From: Adiantum capillus-veneris
Taxonomy: Eukaryota > Streptophyta > Polypodiopsida > Polypodiales > Pteridaceae
NCBI GenBank assembly: GCA_014529385.2
Contig: CM043962.1
Span: forward strand, 49,440,098 to 49,504,097
Reading direction: 5' to 3'
Length of the DNA: 64,000 bases
The notes beneath the pieces were generated by a model. That model ran no database searches. It saw nothing but the letters and a program-made list of their open reading frames with translations, and was not told the DNA's origin. Positions 1 to 8,500 of this stretch are shown piece after piece. The position numbers and the translations under genes were made by a program. Position 1 is the stretch's first letter. The number at the start of each line of letters is the position of its first letter.

Positions 1-73
1 ATGTAGCATGTATTAGATATATATAATGGATGTATGATGACAAATGAGCAGTTTTGGCTCTGTAAGTGCAAAT

Positions 74-383
74 AGACATCATACGCGTATGATGTCTTTT
101 GTGTCAAAATGGTGCTTTTTGGTTCCAGATAGCTTATAGATGTGTTAATCAACAATCCTACAAAGTTTCAATGAGTTTGGAGTTATTTTGACAAAAAATT
201 AGGACCAAAAATCAATTTTATGGCCTACTTTGCGTCTTTTTGGTTTTCCTTGGGTTCTCTAACTCCAATTCTCATGATACTTGGTTCATAGGATGTGATT
301 AACATGTGGAATGAGGCTATGCACTCAAATGTTGAAATGGATATGAAAATCATGTTGTGAGACATCATACGCGTATGATGTCT
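74..383. repeat. T1 palindrome pair (3' side)
   Basis: Two exact copies of a 24-bp perfect palindrome at 74-97 and 360-383, 286 bp apart. Each half-site is AGACATCATACG followed by its reverse complement, centred on an MluI-like ACGCGT. Both are followed by a short T run. The DNA between them is not related to the DNA between the 5' copies, so the palindromes look more conserved than their surroundings. Confidence 0.9.
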
Positions 384-1982
384 TTTCTTGAAATGTTGGT
401 CTTTTTGTGCAAAGAATGCTTTGTGCTAGTGCCCTAAACCCTGCTAACTAGTTTTCAACTTAAAAAGTCATTAGTTTAGCTAAAAAGCCCCCTTTAGGCA
501 TTTCAGTCTCCGAAGTCGTCGTTTTGCCTTGGAGTTGAATTTCTTCAACTTTTCTTCTCGAGAGTTGCATTTCCAGCTCATTGGATATGTTGTGAAGCCA
601 CCTATTTGGTTGAACTTGACTTTGTCTCCCCGTTCTCCATCTTTCTCCATTTGGTTGCCCGAAAGCGTCTTTTTCACCATCGGTAAGTGAATCAGCTTTC
701 TTTTGGGTTTTGCTTGCAATCATAAGTCATCCATGTATATTTGAAGCTGCTTGTGAAGTTTCATGTCATTTGGTCGTCAATTTTAGTCGTTATGCCAAAA
801 TGACGCTTTGTGTGTCCGCCGCCGAATCGGTTGTTCCGATCTACTTTTGGTGATCCAAACCCAGAGATACTCCATGGTTGCATTGCCCTCGATGTTGTTA
901 AGCTTCCTGAGAAGTTTTGTGTCGTTTCGACAACTTTTTTTCTGTTTGCCTCTTGCAGGCTCTGTTGACCTAGGGTTTTTCAAGTCGTTCTTTCTCGAGC
1001 TTTGAGTGTTAGAAACCCATCTTCTATGTTAGGGTAACCCACCTCTAAGTTCTTGCAAGGTTTGGTTGGGCGGTTGTGCCCCTACCTAGCGTTCCTCCCC
1101 ATTCCCCGTCTGCTCTTGTTTCTTGGTTTTGGTCAGTTTTCGCGACAAAAGTTAACGATAAGCATCAAAAGCTTATGGCAACGAGTCTACCTCTCATGTC
1201 TGGTGTCCTCTGAGCTCTCGTAGCAGTCGTAGAAGGCGGTAGAAGGTCGGATGCTCCTGTGTGCTCTTTGCTCTCTCCAAGAAGGTAATAGTGGAAATGA
1301 GCTTGAAAGTGATGTGAAAAATACTTAACTTCGGACTTCCCGGATCACTTGTTACCAAATTTGACATGTGCTCCTATCTCGTCGTGAAATGCACTTTAGG
1401 ATTTGAAATTTCTCAATTTGGACTCCGTTTGACCTGTTTCTGAGAAATCTGTCCACTTTGCCAAAATTCTGTCATTTCGGGCTTTCCGCAACTTTTTCAG
1501 AATTGTACCCAATTTTTACCATGGGTTGCCCTTGTCATTAGGACCATCACCGTCTATTCTTTTCTTTTTTCCGATCTCATTTCACCTGCTTTTTTATTTT
1601 TCTTTTACTTTTATTCAGAAAATCATAAAAAATAAAGGAAAATAGCAAATTGAAGCCAAAAAATTCCAAACATACACAATAAATAGCTGGTAACCCTGTG
1701 TATATGAATATACACTTATTTGTGATTTCTGGACTTGGATTACCACTTTTTAGCTCCAAAAACACTCTTATTTAGTGATATTTATACGTCTAGAGACCCA
1801 AATTCATCATTTGATCTCTTCTTGTTGCAAAACAAGGTATATAAGGGCATAAATATTATCAATATCCGCAATCAAACATAAAAATTGCAAAATCATGTAA
1901 GACACTGCCCTTGTAATATAATTTTTGTTTTTCTTTGTTTTCGGCGCTTGTAGCTGCTTTGTAACTCCTGTATGCCTGTATA

Positions 1983-1996
1983 CCTCCCCCCCTCCT
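1983..1996 (-). other. Polypurine tract candidate of T1
   Basis: On the minus strand this is an uninterrupted AGGAGGGGGGAGG-type purine run just after the last ORF, where plus-strand priming would be expected. The following bases do not start with TG, so it may be an internal PPT rather than the one adjoining the 3' LTR. Confidence 0.45.
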
Positions 1997-2017
1997 AGTC
2001 TGAGTCCTCCCGGACGA

Positions 2018-3418
2018 CTATGAAGTGTCTGTGGGCGAAGCATTGTAGTTGTTTTGGTCATAAATTCCCAATGCAATTGCAGAGCGATGATACAACAGTC
2101 TTTCCAATAAAGTTGCTCTTTGTTTGATTGAAGGATTGGTGGTTGGGTTTTGGGTTGGTGATACTTCGGTAGTAGAATCAGTAGATGGATTCATCTTTAC
2201 CCTGTTGTTCTTTTGCACTATCCAAATCTGCTTCCGCTCCGCTTGTGCTTGCCACAAACTCTTTGCGACCCAAACCTGCTTTGTCCTTTGTGTTGATTTC
2301 CTCGCCTTGAAATACCTAGGAGTGTCCGTTGATTGTATTGAAGGGAGTTCCTGTTTACAAATCTTTGGGATCCAAATTTGCTTGCTATAGCTTTGTGCCG
2401 TCATGAACTTCTTTGGAATCCAGATCTGTTTCACTGTCCTTGATTGTCTGGAATCACTCTGTTGTCTGGTATTGAAGACTCTGCTTTCCACCTTTGTGTT
2501 CTTTGGCACAACCTTTTTTGGTCTCCATACCAACGTTGACTCCGTTTTTTCCCAAGGTTGAGCCGTTATATTATTGCTTGTCTTCCTTATCCAATGTTGA
2601 GAGTTCCTCGTCGAAGAGCAATCTAGTTGTATAGAAACTTTTGGTTGCCATTGCTTCTTCTTTTTCTCTGGTTGTTGTTTACCTTTGTTCTTGGATTCTT
2701 CCTTTGGAGTTGGCTCTGCTCCTTTGGTGAACTTAACTGATCGACTTTCACCTTCGTATTTGATAAGCACTGATTTAGAACTCTAGTCAATCATTGCATT
2801 GTATTGCTTCTGCCATGGTTGTCCTAGCAATAATGGATGTTGTGTAGCTTGGTCTTCAACCACGTAAAACATATGAGGATACACATACTGGTTAATCTGT
2901 ATATGTAAAACTGTGCATCCGACAGTTTTGATTGAATTCTCAGAGTAACTCTTTAACTCTTGCTTGGCAGTTTGTAATTTAGTGTCATTTGTCAATTGTC
3001 TATACAAACTGAGTGAAAGTAGGTTAGTTTGAGCTCCTGAATCCAATAGTGCTCTGGCTTTGATTTGGTTGGTTCCTACTTTGCATTCAATGATGGGTTC
3101 TTCTTTGTCATTATCCATTTCTGTTATACTGACTGCGTTTATTCGTATTGCTCCTTCATTGCGCTGTTTCTGACGTAGTAGTCTTCTTTTCTCCATTCTT
3201 TCCTTCGCCTCGGCTTGCGCTTCCTCCACAATCTTTTTCTTTTTCTGGACACGCAGCTTTTCTTGATGTATTTTGAGAAGCATGTCTTGGGTTAGCGGCA
3301 AAAGATACTTTTTCACTCTGCATCCACTAATCCAATTGGGCATTTCTTCTCCGTCTAATGTAGCAAGCTTGATGGCTCCACTTGGTGATAGATCTTTAAT
3401 CACCAGAGGTCCCATCCC
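2018..3418 (-). pseudogene. T1 Pol C-terminal extension: integrase tail, second retropepsin-like domain, W-x-x-K repeats
   Basis: This segment is in frame with the upstream integrase ORF but separated by an in-frame TGA (3419-3421); a further in-frame TAG lies at 2783-2785. It starts with the end of the integrase (GPLVIKDLSPSGAIKLATLD, then RVKKYL), followed by a charged linker. Next comes a domain with the retropepsin signature ALLDSGAQTNLLS and, about 75 residues later, HPLLLGQPW, matching the catalytic DSG and the ILG-x-P strand of retroviral proteases. The remaining ~250 codons are Lys/Gln-rich with seven W-x-x-K-like motifs (such as KQIWIPK twice and KQVWVAK). A protease-like domain after integrase is unusual; the element already encodes one before RT. 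The function of the tail is unknown. Confidence 0.75.
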
Positions 3419-4224
3419 TCACCTTTTAAGCTTCTTAGCATGTTGTTTCAGAGTGTAAACTAGGACATAGTCCCCAACCTTAAACTCTTTAGTCCGCACA
3501 TGCTTATCAAAACATTCCTTTTGTCGCCTTTTTTGAGCGTATATAGAAGCTACTGCTTTTACGCGAAGCTCGTCTAGCTTTTCCAGGTCATCTATTCTAT
3601 CAGAAAGCTCGTGCCCTGTCCACTCTAGATCCTTAGCCACCCTTAAGGTTGAAATCAAGAATTCTATTGGTAAGATAGCATTTAGCCCAAAAACCATGTT
3701 ATATGGGGTCGTTCCTATTGATGTTTTATATGCTACCCTATATGCCCATAATGTTGAATGCAACTTCTGGTCCCAGTCAGTTCTCGACTCAGATACAATC
3801 TTCGTGAGGACCGTGCATATGGTTTTGTTTGTTGCTTCAGCTTGTCCGTTTGCTTGTGGATGATACGGGGCTGATTTCCTATGGATTACCATGAATTCAT
3901 CTAGAAGGATCTTTATCACTTCATTTATAAAATGTGTGCCTCGATCACTCACAATTTCTATTGGCAATCCATATCGTACAAAGACGTATTCATATAGAAA
4001 TTGTGCCGTGGTCCTGGCATCTGCTTTTTGAGTGCCTTTGCTTCGACCCACTTTGTTAGATAGTCTGTAGCCACAATGATGTATTGTGCATGAGTCTTAT
4101 ATGCAGGAGGTGAAATGGGTCCGACATAATCAATCCCCCATTTTGCAAAAGCTCTTGCCCCCATCATTGGTCTAAGCGGCATATCATCTCTTTTAAGTGG
4201 TACTTTGGTGCTAACAGTCATCAC
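3419..4224 (-). pseudogene. T1 integrase catalytic core (frameshifted)
   Basis: Encodes the DDE integrase core that inserts element cDNA into chromosomes. Visible motifs are WGIDYVGPISPP (first Asp), IVSDRGTHF (second Asp) and YHPQANGQAEATNK (Glu), so the catalytic triad is present. The core is split into two overlapping frames (4224-3958 and 4051-3419) by a 1-bp loss in an A run near 4025. The junction with the upstream zinc region near 4211-4224 also changes frame with a few residues missing. It ends at an in-frame TGA at 3419-3421, beyond which the same frame continues into the C-terminal domain. Confidence 0.9.
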
Positions 4225-5575
4225 ACCGTTTAACGTATTCCTCAGCGTCCATATGTAATGTTGGCCACCATATTCCTGCGGCTAAGACAAGTTTTGTTGT
4301 CTTATCACCTGAGAAATGGCCTCCACCTACTCCTCCATGAGCTTGCTCCAGGATTATCACATACTCAGACTCTGATGCGCAAATCCTAAGCTGGTTGTCT
4401 TTACCTCTCTTATAGAGTTGATCTCCTATTAAAGCGTAATCTCTAGCTTCTGTCTCTACAGATTTCTGACGAGCTTTTGACGTTCCTTCTGGGAAAGTTC
4501 TATTTGTGAGATATTCAACAATATACTGACTCCATTCTGGAGCGATCATTATCTGATATAATGTCGAATACTCTGCTGGCGGTTTTGATGAACATACAAT
4601 ACATACAGTGACATATTCATGTACGCTTTCTTTCATTCCTGGCCAATAGACTCCCAATTGTAACAAATTCCTATATGTGTTCCTTCTTGAACAATGAAAT
4701 GCACATTCCTGAACATGTGCTTCGCGCAGATATATATTATATTCCTCAGGATTGATGCATAGTCGTAAAACATGATCATTTCCCAATTGATACAACCTTC
4801 CTGCAACCAATTGAAGATTCTTGGATTGCTGAATAGCAATATGTTTCTGGTTGTATTCTCTTCTATCGAACTCTCCTCCATAGGTTAATAGGTTAACGAC
4901 ATTTTGAGACCACTTCGGTATCATTTCTATGTTGAACAAGTACGCGTCTGGCATGTCGTCATCTACTCCTATAGGGTCTTCTCCATTCGTCAATCGCGAA
5001 AGATGATCAGCTCTAAGATGTGTTTTTCCTTTCTTTACTACTACCGTGAAGTCGAATTCCAGTAAGATAATGAACCATCTCACTATTCTCCCGGTATTGC
5101 ATGGTTTATTCACTAGGTAGAGCAAGGCTTGGTGATCCGTAAAAAACACAAACTTGTTGGCTAGAAGATAATGCCGAAATTTCTTCACAGCATATATCAT
5201 TCCTAATCCTTCTCGCTCTGTTGTGGTGTAATTCTTCTCTGCATTGTTGAGCTGTCGACTGGCGTAACAGATAGGAAAATCCATGTTTCCTTCTTCTGGC
5301 TGAGCCAGAATGCATCCTATTGCATATGCCGAAGCATCTATATGCACATGGAATATCTTCTCCCAATCTGGTGATTTCAAGACTGGAGCAGTAATGAGTG
5401 CCTCTTTCAATTTCTTGAACGATTCCTCACACTCCTCTGTCCATTCAAAGTTCACTATTAGCCTGTAAAGTGGTTGGCCTATTATAGCGTACATGTAAAT
5501 GAATCGTCTATAATATCCGCAATGTCCCATAAAGCTCTGTACTTGTTTCGCATTGGTTGGTCTAGGCATATCCAC
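4211..5575 (-). pseudogene. T1 RNase H and two tandem H2C2 zinc modules
   Basis: Continues Pol after a 1-bp frameshift near 5581 (an extra base in a CC/GG pair). RNase H, which removes RNA template during reverse transcription, is marked by FHVHIDASAYAIGCILAQ, the TTTEREGLGMIYAVKKFRHYL helix and FTDHQALLYL. Two similar modules of about 115 codons follow. The first (4924-4575) has H-x6-H (HVQECAFH) and CIVC. The second (4550-4211) has H-x6-H (HGGVGGGH) and CDDC. Each begins with a P/E-x-WSQ segment and contains a G-x-LY or D-x-LY strand, so the whole connector plus zinc finger appears duplicated. Related elements carry one such module. The initiator here is GTG, consistent with a fragment of a longer frame. 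Confidence 0.88.
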
Positions 5576-8500
5576 TATAACCTTTTATCTTCTCTAAATC
5601 CGTGGATATTCCGTTTTGTGAGACAATATGTCCCAGAATTCTGCCCTGTCGGACCATAAACACACATTTCTCAGGATTGAGACAAATGCGATATGTCCTA
5701 CATTTCTCAAATACTTTTCTTAGGTGTTCTAGATGCTCATCTCTCAGAAGAGAATGTACACATAAGTCATCCATGTATATTTCTAGAAACAACCTTAAGT
5801 ATTCTTTGAAAGCATGCGTCATCAGCCTCTGGAAGGTTGCGGGAGCATTGGTTAGACCAAAAGGCATAACCCTATAAGCATAAATTCCCCACTCCGTTGC
5901 AAAAGCTGTTTTATGTTGATCTTCCAGTGCTATGGCTAGCTGGTTATATCCTGAAAAACCATCAAGAAAAGAGTATGTTGTTTTCCCTGATACACGCTCT
6001 AGAACATGATCAGTTATCGGCAAGGGATAATTGTCCCTGATTGTTGCAGCATTCACTTTCTTTAAGTTGACACACACTCGGAGTTTTCCGTTCTTCTTGG
6101 GTACTACCACAATTGGAGATACCCAATCGGTGTGTTCAATCTCGTATATGAATTCAGCTTCCATTAGCTTATCTATCTCTTCTTTGATTCGCTTAGCAAA
6201 AGTATCATTATATGTGTATGGTCTCTGTCTGCTAGGCTTTGCGTCTTGTTTCAGTGGGATTGTGTGTTGGCATATCGATGGGTCAACTCCCTTTAAGTCC
6301 TTATAAGACCATGCAAACACATCCCTATACTCTCTGAGAAGACTCAAAAGTCTCTCTTCCTCGCCTGGAGACAAATCTGTGGCTATGTACACCGGTCTAG
6401 GTGGCTCACCTGGAGCTGCTAAATCAACTTTTTTTGCATCCTCCGGTCCGTCATAAGATTCGTTCTCCTTCCTCTCTCGAATAGGTGGGGTTAATATCAC
6501 CTTCCTATCCTCTATTGTGAATTTCCTATAGTGAGAGGGAACATCCATGTTTTCCTTGATTTTGGCGTTTTCGTCCTCTCCACTCTCAATTTCTGTCGTC
6601 CAAACTTCTTTCAGAGTTTTCTTGAGCTCTCTGTACTTGTTTCTATGTTCTAACTTGGACTCCGTGTGTTCTCTGTTGCGCTTGTTCTTTTCTGATTTTT
6701 CTGTTTCTGTTTTCGTTCCATTCCTTTGAACTTGATTTCTTGAGCCTTTTTTGTCTTTTCGTAAGCTCTTTTGATCATTGCCTCTCATTCTTCCAGAAAT
6801 CTTGTCCTTAACACAATCTTCCGCCTTTACTAGCATTAGGAATTGATTTTTTCCTCTTATTCTAGGCATCGGATTGGTTCTAACCCCCTTTGTTTTTCTC
6901 TTTGCTCTATAGCGTTTCTGGCGTTGTTTAGTTTGGTTCGGAAAATCATAAAATCGGACATCCGTTATAGTTTCTTCGTTTTCGCTTGAATTGTCCGTTG
7001 ACTCGTTGTCTGCTTCATTTCCCCACTCAGGATGATCGGGAATGTCGTGAAATACCTCCTCTTCATCTTCCTTTTCCAGTGTATCGTTCTTTTCAGTTTC
7101 TTTTTCGAGTACAGTTCTCAACATGAAGTACGGAACCACGTCGTACCCGTCCTTGTCGCAAAATTTCGTTGTGGGACCATCCGGAATTGCACAAACATCT
7201 AGGGTTGCTAGAATGTGTGTCCATTCTAATGATTCAAGCGTGTCCTCTGGAAAGGGTTCTCCTATATAAGTTTCGTCTTCGATAGCCCTTTCTAAAACAC
7301 ATTCTTCTCGTTTCAGACTTCCACATTTCGAGGCTCCACACATCCATAACTCCTTGGGTTTACCTAACCAAGCTGGAAATTCGGATCCCGCCAAAGTAGC
7401 TGAATCAAACTCCTCTACCGGTGTTCGGTTCACATCTTTGTAGCTATGGTCTTTCAGGTTCACACGTGTAGTGGTTTCCATATTTCTCAGGTATATGTGA
7501 TCGTAGCCCCAATCCTGGACCATTTTCAACTGTCTCATGAATGGTCTTCCCAGTATGATATCATAGTTATTCTCCTTGCCAAAATCGACAATAGCAAAAG
7601 TATGTTCGTATTCAATGCCGCAAGAAGTCACTACAACTTTCTCTAATAACCCCATAGGTTTCTCCATCTGTCCATCTGCTAATTGGAGTTTCAACCTAGT
7701 CTTCCTTATTGCTGGTTTCCCCCATGTTTTCCAGATTTCTTTTGTAGCAATGGCTACCCCAGCTCCGCTGTCTAGTATTGCCATCGTGTTTACTCCTTGG
7801 AATTCAACTGGTAAGGTTGTATTCCCCTCTTCACCTTCGCAATACTCTCCGACTTTGTTTAAGGGTACAGGCTTAGCATTCTTTTGTGGTTTACTCAGCT
7901 CTTGTATACCCTCTTTCAGTCTCGATGTTGGGTCTTTTATCCCGAATTTCTCCAAGCATTTTCCTACAGTGGTCCACATATGTGGTCTTAGCCTCAAAAG
8001 CTCAGCTAGAGTGATAGTGCATGTCACTGGTGTTGACAAGATCTCTATCAATCCTTGCGAGTCCATGACTTTTTCTGATGAGATTCTTCGTGAGGGAAGT
8101 GCTCTAGTCTCGGATTTTGCTTCATACTCTCCTAAGTATGAAGGTAAGGTATTCAGTGAGTGAGGTTTGCTTTCCATCGTTCTAACAGAGCCCCCATCTC
8201 CCCAGTAAGATTGCAGATCCAAGTCCACTTGAGATCCTGCCTCAAATTCCACTATGGGAGGGTTCCTGATGTCCTTTTCCCAATTTGTCTGATTAGCTTG
8301 GCAACTTAGCTCGTTTGCAAAGTTTGCCTCTCTCACTTGTTTCCAAAATTCATTGTAATCCTCATCTCTTCCGTAAGACCTCTGTATGACTGGATGAAAA
8401 TTCTCTATCTCCTGATCGGTTGTGTTCAACACTATGCGGTCATCCTTGTGTGTATTTTTAGGCTTTTGTGCACTGGGAGTCTTTTCAGCTACCCGTGAAA

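Larger units (their letters stand above)
1..2017 (-). other. T1 3' non-coding region
   Basis: About 2 kb beyond the last T1 stop, with only short chance ORFs. It holds two copies of the 24-bp palindrome (74-97 and 360-383) and a polypurine candidate at 1983-1996. Positions 721-742 are identical to 5761-5782, which encodes the RT YMDD region. No LTR match to 13048-13926 was found by eye. Confidence 0.6.

Noticed and set aside
74-383. Palindromic repeats considered as a CRISPR array
   Set aside because: Only two copies here with a 262-bp gap, no spacer regularity of 30-40 bp, a plant context and no cas genes.
1-1980. Region considered as the T1 3' LTR
   Set aside because: No similarity to the 5' LTR at 13048-13926, and it shares palindromes with the leader instead.
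7576-8163. 195-codon plus-strand ORF inside T1
   Set aside because: It is the complementary-strand shadow of the protease-region gag-pol frame.
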